Source: Folioceros fuciformis
Lineage: Eukaryota > Anthocerotophyta > Anthocerotopsida > Anthocerotales
Assembly (NCBI GenBank): GCA_049999805.1
Contig: JBNGIO010006279.1
Location: forward strand, 280,485-344,484
Direction: 5' to 3'
Length of the DNA: 64,000 nt
Shown: positions 33,364 through 44,893 of the stretch, piece after piece
Numbering within the stretch: the stretch's first letter is position 1
Layout of the letters: the number at the start of each line of letters is the position of its first letter
Made by a program: the position numbers and the translations under genes
The notes under the pieces: model-generated
The model's input: the letters and a program-made list of their open reading frames with translations, nothing else
The model's database searches: none
What the model was told of the DNA's origin: nothing

Positions 33364-35736
33364 ATGGCATTCAGGGGGCTAGGATCGCAGTCCTGTAGAC
33401 GGATTATCAGACGGCCTCGTCAATCCTTCTCCTCCTGCCACTCAGATGTGTTTGCTTTCACCGGATCCGTTCCAGGTGCAGCCGAGGAGGCTGCTGCCGT
33501 GTCGGGTTCCCACGTGCTGGAATCGGTGTTTCAGCGCACACTCTCGCGGCGGGTCATTTGGGGGTCGCATTGCGGATCTGCATTGTCTGACGGCGGGTCC
33601 AGGGAGAAGCACAGCCAGGTGGAGGAGGATGCGGCTGGTAAGTTCGTGAGGAACTTGGACAGGGGATTTGGTTTTGCGGGAGAAGGGTATGGAGCCTGTA
33701 GGAGCTTCCCTGTTGCGGAGGGGTTGGGATCTGCCAGGTTCGGTGGGAACATGAGGTGGTTTTCGTCTCCGACAAGAGTGTATGATCAAGCCCTCCAAAC
33801 GGCGGTCTCGCATGCCACTGCAGCAGGCTATAAAGATGAGGAGGAAAAGGATGTGCCTAAAGTTCGGAAGGCAGAGGCGTCAGCTGAAGAGTGTGACCAA
33901 GCCGTGGTCGGGCTCACTTCTGCATCTGCCAAGGCCAAAATGAAGCAATCTCAGGAGCCTCCTAAGAAGACCGACACTGGATTTGCGCGGAAGTTCTGGA
34001 ACATGATTCTTGGGATCGGCCCTGCGCTGAGAGCAGTCGCGTCCATGAGCAGACAGGACTGGGCGATCAAAATCTCGGGGTGGAGGAAAGCTTTCTGGGC
34101 GGAAATGCAGCATTACTGGGTGGGAACCAAGCTGCTTTGGGCGGATGTGAGGATTTGCGTGCGCCTTCTTTCAAAGTTGGCTGCCGGGAAGAGCCTCTCC
34201 CGCCGAGAGAGGCAGCAGCTAACCCGTACCACGGCAGACATCTTTCGGCTCGTGCCTTTTGCTGTTTTTATTATTGTCCCGTTTATGGAGCTTTTACTTC
34301 CCGTGTTTCTGAAATTGTTTCCAAATATGCTGCCATCGACATTCCAAGACAAGATGAAGGAGCAGGAGGAACTGAAGAAGAGGCTGAATGCCAGGATACA
34401 GTATGCCAAGTTCCTGCAAGAGACTGTAGGGGAAATGGCAAAGGAGCTGAAAACGTCAAGAACTGGGGACCTGCAAAGGTCTGCCAAGGACTTGGATGAG
34501 TTCATGAGCAAAGTAAGGAAGGGAGTTGACGTGAAGAATGAAGAGATTTTAGGTTTCGCCAAGTTGTTCAATGATGAACTGACGTTGGACAACATCAGCA
34601 GGCCTCGACTTGTGAGCATGTGCAAGTACATGGGCATACAACCTTATGGAACGGATGCTTACCTTCGCTTCAGTCTGCGCACTAAGCTTTCCGGGATCAA
34701 GGCAGATGACAGAATGATTCAGCAGGAAGGGGTGGAGTCGCTGTCAGAGTCAGAACTTAGGGCTGCCTGCAGGGACAGAGGAATGCTGGGCCTGGTTTCT
34801 GTTTCTGAGATGCGACAACAGCTACGAGACTGGCTGGACCTATCTTTGAATCACTCTGTTCCTTCATCTCTACTCATTCTCTCAAGGTCCTTCGTAGTTA
34901 CAGGAAGGATAAGCCGTGAGGATGCCATTGAAGCAGCACTGTCCTCTCTCCCTGAGGAGGTGGTTGGCTCCGTGCAAGCCACGGTTCCCAGTGAGGATGC
35001 TTTGGCTGATGCCAAGCGCAAGCTGGAATTATTGCATGAACAAGAGAAGCTCATCAAAGAAGAGGCGGCAAAGGAGTTAGAGCAGCAGAAGCACCTGAAA
35101 CCAGAGGTCAGTGAGCGTCTGCGGCAAGAGGTTGATGTCACGAGTGCAAAGGATGCTCGGGAAAAGGCGAAGCTTAAAGCTGAAGAGAAGCAGGAGCAGT
35201 TGTGCAAGATCAGTAGTGCCCTTGCTGTACTGGCTTCGGCATCCTCTGTGAGCAAGGAGCGTGCAGACTTCTTGAACCTGGTCAACAAAGAGATTCAGCT
35301 GTACAACAGCATGGTGGAGAAGGAAGGTACGAAAGATGAGGAGGATGCTCGGAGAGCTTATCATGCTGCCAGAGAGGACAGTGACCATGCAGCTGAAGTT
35401 GCATCTGGCTCCAAGGTGTCGGCTGCCCTTGTTAGTCGAATTGATGCTATGCTTCACAAACTAGAGAAGGACTTGGACGAAGTTGATGCCAAGATCGGCG
35501 ATCGGTGGCGAATACTTGATAGGGATTCTGACGGGAAGGTGACTCCAGAAGAAGTTGCAACAGCTGCCATGTTTTTGAAGGACACCCTGGGTCAGGAGCC
35601 AGTACAAGAGCTTATCAGCAATCTGGCCAAAGATCCGGAGGGTAAGATCCTGGTCGAGGACATCGTGAAGCTGGGTGCTGCTGCGGATTTGAAGGACGTG
35701 GCCGAAGATGAAAAGCTGCGGCACCACTTCTCGTAG
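33364..35736 (+). CDS. LETM1: LETM1-like mitochondrial inner-membrane cation/proton exchanger
   Basis: Single exon, 790 residues from the ATG at 33364. LETM1 proteins act in the inner mitochondrial membrane in K+/H+ or Ca2+/H+ exchange and maintain cristae and mitoribosome function. The N-terminus is rich in Arg/Ser and poor in acid (MAFRGLGSQSCRRIIRRPRQ), as for a mitochondrial presequence. The one membrane segment is at about residue 296 (LVPFAVFIIVPFMELLLPVF) and is followed by the family signature LKLFPNMLPSTFQ. The ribosome-binding-like LETM1 domain follows (SRPRLVSMCKYMGIQPYGT, ESELRAACRDRGMLG). A long coiled coil occupies about 540-690, and an EF-hand loop is near 719 (DRDSDGKVTPEE). 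The order and length fit plant LETM1. Confidence 0.95.
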   Translation: MAFRGLGSQSCRRIIRRPRQSFSSCHSDVFAFTGSVPGAAEEAAAVSGSHVLESVFQRTLSRRVIWGSHCGSALSDGGSREKHSQVEEDAAGKFVRNLDRGFGFAGEGYGACRSFPVAEGLGSARFGGNMRWFSSPTRVYDQALQTAVSHATAAGYKDEEEKDVPKVRKAEASAEECDQAVVGLTSASAKAKMKQSQEPPKKTDTGFARKFWNMILGIGPALRAVASMSRQDWAIKISGWRKAFWAEMQHYWVGTKLLWADVRICVRLLSKLAAGKSLSRRERQQLTRTTADIFRLVPFAVFIIVPFMELLLPVFLKLFPNMLPSTFQDKMKEQEELKKRLNARIQYAKFLQETVGEMAKELKTSRTGDLQRSAKDLDEFMSKVRKGVDVKNEEILGFAKLFNDELTLDNISRPRLVSMCKYMGIQPYGTDAYLRFSLRTKLSGIKADDRMIQQEGVESLSESELRAACRDRGMLGLVSVSEMRQQLRDWLDLSLNHSVPSSLLILSRSFVVTGRISREDAIEAALSSLPEEVVGSVQATVPSEDALADAKRKLELLHEQEKLIKEEAAKELEQQKHLKPEVSERLRQEVDVTSAKDAREKAKLKAEEKQEQLCKISSALAVLASASSVSKERADFLNLVNKEIQLYNSMVEKEGTKDEEDARRAYHAAREDSDHAAEVASGSKVSAALVSRIDAMLHKLEKDLDEVDAKIGDRWRILDRDSDGKVTPEEVATAAMFLKDTLGQEPVQELISNLAKDPEGKILVEDIVKLGAAADLKDVAEDEKLRHHFS

Positions 35737-36037
35737 GTTTATCACTTCATTTGTGACAATTGTGTTGCGAGCTCTGTGCATCCTGCTCCAATTATTACGG
35801 ACACTATCTCACGGGTTATCCGCACGTCAATTGTATTACAAACATTGAGGTCCAGGACTCGAACGTGATCATGAGGATTGGCACGCAGTCAGTATAGCCC
35901 AAAACTCTACCCGTTCGGCGCCCCTCATGGCTATAAAACCGGGCAAATGCACTCACATCGATGGCCTTCATGTGAGTGCGACGATTTGGACTGAGACGCA
36001 ACGCCAAAACGCGAACGCCCTCCTACGATCCTCCAAC
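35737..36037. other. Convergent intergenic region
   Basis: It lies between the 3' ends of the LETM1-like and farnesol kinase genes. Nothing else is seen. Confidence 0.5.
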
Positions 36038-37837
36038 CTATGTGGGGAACAACAACAAGCCTAGCAAGGTTGTTGTCAGAGGAACAGTGACGTTGTCGTC
36101 GTACTTCGTCGTTAACGGAAGGGATTCAACGACAGTCGCCGCAAGAGCGATAGCAGCCACCTTGGGGAGGGCCTCAACCACGTCCAATTGGAAAAAGCCC
36201 AAGGCGGAGAAATACCACAGGAACCTGGGAAACAAACATGTGGTGAGGTGAATAGTCGGAGTGAGTTGAAGAAACAAGTACTTCTCTTCACCTGCAGCAG
36301 AAATGGTCGTCATCCAGCCAAGGATTTCCACACATACCCCACAGAAACCAAGAAGCCGAAAGAGCACATTGCCCAGCTTCCAGCCCAGCTTTTATCTGCG
36401 TTGTATGGAAGCTTGAGTCCCCCGTATCGTCGACCCACTATGTCTGCAACACCTGCAGGATTGGACGCAGGTCACACATGTAAACCAACGGAGATGGAGA
36501 GCATGGGTGCATGCAGAAAGCGCAGTTGAGGATCCACGCATGTTACCATCCCCGCCGCACATCATTGCCAGGGAAATCACGCCGATGGGAGAGTCTCTCC
36601 AAAATAAGATGGTGCTGACCATCAGGACGATCAGGTAGTAGAGAGGACCCCGCAGCAGTTCTCTGCACCCAAGAACATCCACCTCCACTCAGTGCCTGAC
36701 CTGCTGGGCAAAGAATAGTTAGGAATAACGGAGCTTTCTCTGCTCCACTTGGCCAAGGCGTGCAAGGGCATGCGAGCTCATATTGCCCAGAGACTTACTT
36801 GGGGTCCCCTTCTCGGCTCATGGAGGTTACAAGGCTCTCATTTGCTTGAATTCCGACGGCGGCGGTGATGCATCTCACAATGTTGAGAAGGGGGACCAGT
36901 GCCGCCGTGTACCGAGCTCCTGGAGACAAACTAGTAGAGACGAAGCACAGATTGTGTGAGGCCAAGTACAAGTTCGTCCCTTCTGGCGAAAGAGCGACTA
37001 CAACAACCATGGCATGATGAGAACAGAACCTGAAGAGAGGCCAACATGCCAAGTACAGGAGACCGGATGAGATGTGCACCAATTTTCTGCTCAACTTCTG
37101 TCACACAGCCAGCAACTGTCTCAGACCATGCCCACATGCACTGACTTAGAGACACGGCTGGCGCCTGATAACCTCAAACCACCACCCGCACGTACTCGCT
37201 CAACGATCTTCCGCTGGCCAAGGAATCCGAAGATCTTCACCCACACCACCGCTCCCACTAGAACCAGCCCCATAGCGCCTAAGTCGTGCGGCACGTTGAA
37301 GAAGTGAAAATGCGGCTCCGCGGACACTATCTCCCGCCACTCCTGCTGCACTGAGGCCTGATGCCCGCTGCTGCACTGTGGCCTGGCCACACGTCCCGTC
37401 CCAAGAACCCACCAATCGCCGGCTCTCCCCTTCTTCCATCTCGCTGTATGGAATTGTCCTCCAGCCAAAGCTACCAAGCTCCTGGATTGGCGCCAGCTGC
37501 TCCCATTACCCCGGAGCGCACAATCTTCCACTCCACACAGCTCCGCGAGCTCAGCCCTGCAGCATTCCGCGCAGCCCAGGGCAGGAGAATGGACCCAACC
37601 CCACCGGCGGAAAGTGGTGGATGCTTTGGGGAGCTCCGAGAGCACCCACCACTGAGGCACAACAGCTCGTAACCGGGTATGAAGCACATGTCGTTGCAGG
37701 AGAGGTACAGTAACAGATTTCAAGAACTGCTGCCCACACGACCAGCACGAGAGACTAGGAAGAGGCACAGCGTAGTGGCGCATCTCGCGCTGAGGAGACG
37801 GCAAGGAGATGCGTTTGGAGGCCAGGAAGCCCGCCAT
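36038..37837 (-). CDS. FOLK: Farnesol/phytol kinase (VTE5/FOLK family), chloroplast
   Basis: Six exons are resolved: 37837-37196, 37097-~37020, ~36919-36799, 36662-36547, 36452-36338 and 36224-36038. The family phosphorylates polyprenols (farnesol, phytol, geranylgeraniol) with CTP in the plastid envelope, feeding tocopherol and prenyl recycling. A long Ser/Arg-rich leader precedes HDLGAMGLVLVGAVVWVKIF. Diagnostic blocks then follow in order: SRKLVHISSGLLYLACWPLF, SMSREGDPKELLRGPLYYLI, FWRDSPIGVISLAMMCGGDG | VADIVGRRYG, LPYNADKSWAGS and TVVESLPLTTKYDDNVTVPL. GDG-(V/I)-AD and KSWAGS are the nucleotide-kinase signature of the family. The block pattern is closer to farnesol kinase than to VTE5 in my judgement. 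The exon 2/3 junction is approximate. Confidence 0.9.
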
Positions 37838-38050
37838 AGCTACAGTTCGCTATTTGCATTCCTCTTATCCTTTGCTCATCCAGATCACCAATGGAGTACA
37901 TAAAAATGCGTTGCATTTCATCCAAATCTTGCTATCTCTCGGGACCGGTGCCCTGACCCGTGGCTCCAACAGCCAGTTCCATTTCCTCCTAACTTCTAAC
38001 TCCGTGCAGTAAGTAAGAGCAGGACACAATTTCTTTTCAAATTACGCAGA

Positions 38051-39963
38051 TCACACAATTTGCTGCAGAGATTGCCTTTCGGACTGGAGACTAAGGTTCT
38101 TCATCCTCAAGTAAGCTTTCATGAAGTCGTCCAGGTCTCCGTCCATGATGGCTTGCACGTCTGAAGTCTCTACCCCTGTTCGCAGATCCTTCACTAGCTT
38201 GTAGGGATGGAATACATAGTTTCTGATTTGCTGGCCCCATTCTGCTTTCACAACGTCCCCCCTTATTTCTTTGATCTCTGTGGCTCTCTGCTCTTCTGCT
38301 ATGACGAGGAGCTTTGCCTTCAAGTACGCCAAAGCTTTAGCTTTGTTTTGCAGCTGGCTTCGCTCCTCTGAAAGGACGGAGCAGGCGTTCGGTTAGGTGG
38401 GGGTGGCCAGGTGTGCAAGGGTGGGATATGGAGGGTGGCGGTGAGCCAGAAACACAAACCTGTACAGCGCACTGAGATGCCGGTAGGAATGTGTGTGATC
38501 CGGACCGCAGTTTCGACTTTGTTCACGTTCTGCCCTCCTTTTCCTCCAGCTCTGGATGTGCTAATCTCCAGGTCTGTCTCAGGAATGTCTACTTTGAGAG
38601 ACTCCTCCTCGATAAGAGGCATGACTTCCACTCCTGCAAAGCTTGTCTAGACAAGTGGCAATGAAGTCAGCATCGCAGGACTGCTTTCTCTGGTAGGTCT
38701 TCGATATGGAGAGAGTGCACCTGCCGCAGACCCTTAGCGTTGAAGGGAGACTGTCGAACAAGCCGATGAGTCCCTTTCTCGCTCGACAAGTAACCGTAAG
38801 CAAAGCGACCATCCAGCTCTAAGGTTGCAGACTTGATTCCAGCTTCTTCGCCCTCCGAGCTCTCGACTATCCTTGTTTTGAAGCCTTGCTTGTCCCCCCA
38901 CCGTGTGTACATACGGAGGAGCATCTGTGCCCAATCCTGCACTGCAGCAAACGGGAAGGATTCAAGTTAGACACGATCCCAGTGTTGTCAAGGTCCTGCG
39001 TGCATCCAAGGCATTTGACCACATTCACGCACATCAAGCAAGGAGAAGAAACATGAACAGAAACCTGGGCATCGGTCCCTCCTGCTCCAGCAGAGATGTA
39101 TAGACGGGCTCCCTTCTTGTCATACTGACCACATAGGAGCTTCGTTAGCTCATAACGATCAATGCCCGACCTCAGCCATTCTACTATTTCTGCTGCCTCT
39201 TCCAGGAGAGAAGCATCTGCGGCCTCCACTTCGTCCAGGAGCTGCATGATCATTAGTGCATCGTCCATCTGCAAGGCCAAGGATATGTCTTCTTTCAGCG
39301 AGCAACCAACAGAGCAGACATCCACCGTGGTGTGACTGCGTGCTCACAAACATCTCACCTTGTTCCTGAAGGCTTTCAGTGTCCCAATATCATCCTTCAA
39401 GTCCCCAAGTGTTGACAGGAGCTGCTGCGCTTTGGTAGGGTCATCCCACAGACTTTCCTCGGCTGCTCGTTGCTCGAGGTCAGCTAAACTGGCTTCCTGC
39501 TGAGCTAGTCCAGATGACGCCAGGATGGCCTCCACTCGAGAAGCAGCATCTTCCACGTCTTTTCTGATGCTGTAAAATTCTGACCCACACGGAGGACAAC
39601 ATTTCAGCCCTTCATCAATCTATGTAGCTCTCAGCCTTACAGCAACAAGAGCAAAGTAAGGAGCTGACCTAGCTCACGTCCAGATCCTGTGGCTGTTTCC
39701 CCGGTTGCGGTTGCCCTGAGCCGACCAATTCTATTTGGTCCATATCCATGGTTGCTGAATGTACAAGCTACAGCCACCACAGGCGTGGGGACTCTACCAT
39801 TCCCATAAGTTAGTCTGTCAAAAGCCTCCACACATTGTTCGAGAATGCGTGGAACGTTTCTGCTGGTAATCACAGCGCCAGGATGAAATTGCAGTTGGAA
39901 CACGACCGGGGAATATCTGCAGGGGGAAATATGAGCGCCCAGCACTGAAAAGGACCCCGACAT
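38051..39963 (-). CDS. prfB: Organellar peptide chain release factor 2 (PrfB), probably plastid
   Basis: Read from 39963 down: an exon 1 leader ([20 protein letters not shown], transit-peptide-like), then RF2 exons 39575-~39357, ~39325-39080, ~38942-38691, ~38634-38464 and ~38378-38051. RF2 releases peptides at UGA and UAA. The codon-recognition tripeptide SPF is present ([12 protein letters not shown]), as is the catalytic GGQ ([19 protein letters not shown]), so both working parts are intact, unlike the degenerate plant PrfB3 type. The helical N-terminal domain ([20 protein letters not shown]) and the C-terminal end ([17 protein letters not shown]) are complete. Arabidopsis HCF109 is the plastid counterpart. 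The junction between leader and domain exon is not fully phased. Confidence 0.93.
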
Positions 39964-40547
39964 GAGAACAATTTTGCAATTCTCACACTACGGTGACTGA
40001 TCCCAGAGGACTGCGAGATCCAACAGTGTCCTTGAGAAAGATTGTATGAAACATCAGCTGAAACCCTAAGGGGAAAAAGTGGAAAGAGAGAACGGAGCTG
40101 TTGTGAGCGGCAATGTTCGATTGGTAGAGTGGACCACCAGTGGAGGGGACCACAGTCACCCGTCTGGACCTAGAGTCACAGTATATGTCTGTGAAGGGAT
40201 GGCGTCTTCATTCACAGATTGCTTGTCCACAGCTGGCCACGAAGGGGGAGGAGGATTTCAAGGAGAACACCGTTTGCTCCCTTGGGTTATGACTGGCAAT
40301 TCAGCAGCTGATGGCTCATGAGATGATTATTTTGGTGCAGAATTCGTTCCACCGGAGAATTCATTGATTGGATGAGGATCTGTGAGAGCCCATCATAAGA
40401 AAATCTCATGAGCATTTGTTCAGTTGGCAATGTTAGCACCGTTTTCACTTCCTTCTCGCACAATTGCAGAATATGAGGCCAGCCAAATGAACAGGCACAA
40501 GTGATTTGCACAGGGGAAGCTACTGGGCAACCACCAGGGCAGGTGAA
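39964..40547. other. Divergent promoter region between prfB and the ABCD4-like gene
   Basis: The two genes are transcribed away from each other across about 580 bases. I see no additional gene. Confidence 0.5.
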
Positions 40548-43500
40548 ATGGCTGGCCTGAAGGACCCCTTACTGCCACCAGGGGATGGAGATTCTGAAGC
40601 GAGGAATCCCGATGCTGGCATCAATCCTGCAATTCAACGACCTGTCGCTGTGGATTTTCTGTTCTTGAAGCGGGTTTGGAGGTTGATGGTCATTGCCAGG
40701 GCAGGATGGGCATTTGTGCTTGTGATTCTATCAATTCTCAGCGTGGTAGTTGTGTCCAGAGCCGGTCTGGTCATTGGCCACTTTTATCTAGCTCTCATCA
40801 ATAAGGACATGCAGGTAGCGGATCGGGAACGTATCAACGTTTCGTTTGTCCGAGCTATCCATAGTCATTGATGCTAAGTGTTGTGATTTCAGTTGTCTGT
40901 GTTTATCTTACACCTTTTGTGTCCTTGCTGACAGCTTCTATGGGACGCTATTCGACTCTCCTTGTTGTGGTATGGGGCAGAGTCAATATGTAGTGCAGCA
41001 CAGGTCTGGACAGCTGAGCTCTTAGCTTTACACTGGCGGAAAAACCTTACAGACGCTTGTCACCCTATGTATCTTACAGGTTCCAATCTCTGTGCACTCA
41101 ACAGTCCTGTACAGATTATAGACAATCCGGATGAACGTGTGACACAAGAGTTGTATAATTTCTCTCAAGCCCTTGCACAGTTGATGTTGGAAACAATTGC
41201 TGCACCACTTATGATAGTATACTACACATGGTGGGTATGGAAATATGTGGGCTGGTATGGTCCCGTTACTGTATACTTTTTCTTTGTAGTGGGTGCGACA
41301 GTTACCAGGTGGATCATCTCTCCAATTGCAGGCCTCGTTGCAAGACAAGAAAAATTGGAAGCGTTTTTCAGAATCTCCCACGTCCGGTAAGACAAAAAGT
41401 CTCTTCTTAGAGCTTGTCTTGGTGGACCATGGCCTTGACCTTGATTTTTATCTTCAGCATTCTTGTCCACCGGCAGTTCTAATGGTGTCTGTACTTTCCA
41501 TGGTGACATGGATCATGCAGAATACGAGGAAATGCAGAAAGTATTGCTCTTAATGAGAGTGGAGCACTAGAGCAGACTGAGCTGGATAGAAAGTTTGGAG
41601 CTGTCCTGCAGAACCAGAGAAAGCTGGTTACAAGACACTGTTGTTTAGATTTTGTAACGAAGGCTTACAGTTATCTAGGTGAGCACTTTGTTCGCTGAAT
41701 TGAGCTTCTTTAAAACACTGGGCCTCTGTTTGGGGAGTTGCGGGTGGTTTACAGTCTCGTGCGCACCTGGGTTTTTGCAGGTAGCATTTTAAATTATTGT
41801 GTGGTGGGACTTGCGGTCTTCGGGGGCCGTTATGATCAGGGATCAAGTGGGGATGTAGCAAACATGATCAGCAACGCATCCTTCTCTGTCCTGCAACTAA
41901 TTTTCAGGTATCCTTAGTTAAGTCATTTGCGCACCAAATGTTTGCCAACTGTAACAGAATCTGATAAACGAACTCTGCTCTGCAGCTTTACTCAGATTAT
42001 TGAGACTGCCAAAAAGGTTTCTGATCTAGCTGGTTACACAGTCCGAGTTGCAGAGTTGTTTGAAGCACTGGACCTCCTTCCTGCTGTCTCTGATGCTTTT
42101 CCAAATACTACTTCACTCAGCCCCAAGAAGCATCGGGCTGCAGAAATCAAGGACGACTCTGCAAGCGGAGGACCAGCCTCTGTACTTGGTCTGTCGGAGG
42201 ATTCTGTAGAACCGGATCTTACTGAGTTTCTGGCAATTCCACCGACACATTTTCATCTCCGGGTCAGCAGGGTGCTTGAGTATTCTGTCCACTTCACTCC
42301 TGTGGAGATTCGGCCCATGCTAGCTCATGTATTCCCTGAGGTAGACCCGAGGGCGATTTTGGTTATCACCACCTTCCAACCGGCAGCAATCAACCTTTGG
42401 CCTGCTGCCTGCTGTCTGTATGAGGACGGTTCAACGTCACGCAATTTGGAGGAGACTGTTCTGGAGATGGAGGTACGGGAGGAGATCAGCACCTTGGCCA
42501 ACCTGTTTCTAGCCTGGCAGCAAGAAGTGACTGACAGACTGAAAAGTGTAGGACACTGGGCAGCTGCCGCACATCCATTGACTGGGCTTCCCGTTGGCAC
42601 CTCTAGTCAACGTGGGCCTTTAGAAGCTCCTTCATCCACCTCTCCGTCATCTGCAGAATCAACTGTATTGGAAGTGTCAGATGGTCCAAAGTTCAGACAG
42701 GTGGATGCTGCTCGTGTCCTTTTTGGCTACGCATCCATAGAAGTTGGTTGCGGTAACGTCCTAGTCCATCCGAAGTACTTCACTCACTGTTTTCCAGCCT
42801 CTTTGTTCACAACTGCCCCCTTGGGGGCACTGCTCTCAGCAATGCAGTCCGTCCAGGAAGTGTACATATCGAAGGCAGGTCCACGGATGGGTGATAACGG
42901 TGCTGGCAGTGTGGAGGCAACTTGGGTGAGTGAGAATGCAGCTGTGCCGGGGGAGGTTGCTGCCCTTATATGTGACAACCTCACTCTCAAGATTCCGCGC
43001 ACCCAACAGCTGGTAGTGCAGTCCCTAAGTCTGAGAGTGAAATGGGGAGAATCCCTTCTAATCACTGGTCGAACTGGCAGTGGCAAGACCAGCTTACTTC
43101 GAGCCATTGGCGGTGTGTGGCCACTGCAATCAGGTGCTGATTGTTGCCTGTTTTGTCTGCACTGTTGGTGCGATGTCCAGTTCTTTAGCATAACCCGGCC
43201 CCTCTTTCTGCTCCGCTGTGGTGCAGGAAGGTTCTGGGTTCCTCCACGGCTCGAGGGGAAGGGTGTGTTGTTCATTCCCCAGACACCATTTCTAGTGAAA
43301 GGAGGCCTTGCAGCTCAGATACGTTACCCTGACCAGGATAATGCTTCAACCGAGGCCTGCGCACATCGACTGCGAGAAGCCTTACAAGCAGTGGGCATGG
43401 TCTACCTGCTCGACAAGGTGACAGAAGACTGGCAGGTTTGTCGGACCCCACCCCTCTCGATGTCATCAGGAATGGATACGAGGGACATTTTTATGGAGGA

Positions 43501-43898
43501 ACAGGAAGGGATTCTAATATCGGCTTGTGTAATGCAGCAAGATATCGATATCGACACCCTCTCACCAGGGGAGATGCAAAGCCTATCGTTGGCACGCGTG
43601 CTTTACCACCGACCACAACTTGCGATCATGGACGAAGCAACAAGCGCTTTGAATGAAGAGGCTGAGGTTAGTGGGGAAGGAAGGCATGAGGTCAGTCGCA
43701 CAGTCTGATCGTTTGCTAGGCAGCGTGAAACTCATCCCCCATCTTGGACTGTTATATCTACAGGATCGAATTTACAAGAAAATCATGGAGATGGGCATCA
43801 CGGTGGTCAGTGTGGCCCACAGACGAAGCCTCTTTCACTACCACACCAACATTCTGCATATTCAAGGCGATGGAGAAGGTAGCTGGGCTTTCAATTGA
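40548..43898 (+). CDS. ABCD4: ABCD4-like ABC half transporter with an internal MMADHC (cblD)-like domain
   Basis: Eight exons (40548-40814, 40935-41386, 41521-41678, 41781-41907, 41986-43133, 43227-43435, 43538-43666, 43764-43898), all in phase, give 874 residues. ABCD4 exports cobalamin from lysosomes in animals. Membrane domain: DNPDERVTQE, GWYGPVTVYFFFVVG, IRGNAESIALNESG, YLGSILNYCVVGLAVFGG and FTQIIETAKKVSDLAGYT. Where human ABCD4 has a short linker, the single exon 5 continues without a break into about 200 residues (about 420-625) resembling human MMADHC. Shared are MLAHVFPEVDPRAILVIT, GHW..HPLTGLP, LFGYASIEVGCGNVLVHP and ASLFTTAPL; Cys590 aligns with the cobalt-liganding cysteine. The nucleotide-binding domain follows: Walker A GRTGSGKT (43067-43090), signature LSPGEMQSLSLAR, Walker B LAIMDEATSAL, H-loop SVAHR. 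An N-terminal KDPLLPP resembles tonoplast-sorting di-leucine motifs. Confidence 0.9.
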
Positions 43899-44893
43899 TA
43901 GGAAGCCGGCCGACTGAAAAACAGCTTTGAAGCGCGCCGCCCTTTACGTCGTTGAAGATATTACGATCGCCAAGTCTGTGATGAGCTGCATACCTATCCC
44001 ACATAGTTACGAGGTGCTCCTACGGTCTTCCTTCGTCTTCCGTCGCAAAAAAATCCTATCAAGTAATAAAAAAAGCAGAGCAACTACAACATTGAAATCA
44101 TCGGCGGAATGGGCTGTGGAAGTAAACTCTGCTAGTGGGCAAAACTTAAGTTTATCTTCAGTGGCAAGCGGTCCTGCGGAGGACTTCTCTTCCTTCCAAA
44201 TTCCCCCAACCTCATCGAGCAAGATCGTCCATCACAGTCCTCAGCCAATCAGACAGCGAGTATAACTGCCAGCAACACTGCACGTGAACTACTGCCTGTG
44301 CCACCACAAACCATCTGGCACTGACATGAAGAGCAAAGTTTACGGAGGGCAGGCAAACCGGTAAAACTGAGGAGAAACAGTGATAAACGTCACTGGCATG
44401 GGCTGGAAAAGAGAGGTTCTGCGCGAGCAGTCTTGATTACAAATTGGGGGACAACCCAAACACAGGAACAAGAACCTTACAGTTTCACAGCAAACTTTGA
44501 CACGCTGCAGGCCTGCCGTATGAGACTACTGTGCGTGAGTCCCAATCTGGACTTGGCCCCATTTCTATCCTGCGACCGACTAGCCTCATTCCCAGGTTGG
44601 GCGGGAGCTTGAGCAACCAATAACTTAGGGCGAAACACATTGTCAAGCTGACGTTCTTCTCCAACATTTGAGTAATGGTTAACAAGAGATCTGCCTTCCT
44701 AAGATTTCCTACGTGCTGATCCATGGCAGAATTAAGGGGGTCACAAAGCCAAACCAGACATCCCATTTTCCACCCTTGAGCTGAAGCAGAGGCCACCAGA
44801 TAGATAACTAGCAATGATGACACTGGTATGTACAATCATCTATCGGACATGGGTTTGAAACCTCTGGATATATATATGTATGCATTGCGCATG
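43899..44893. other. Convergent intergenic region
   Basis: No gene is recognised between the ABCD4-like gene (+) and the ABHD17-like gene (-). An open frame of 116 codons at 44485-44835 (-) has no known motif. Confidence 0.5.

Noticed and set aside
35850-35875. Second tRNA T-arm-like motif (GTTCGAGTCC on the reverse strand)
   Set aside because: No cloverleaf around it.
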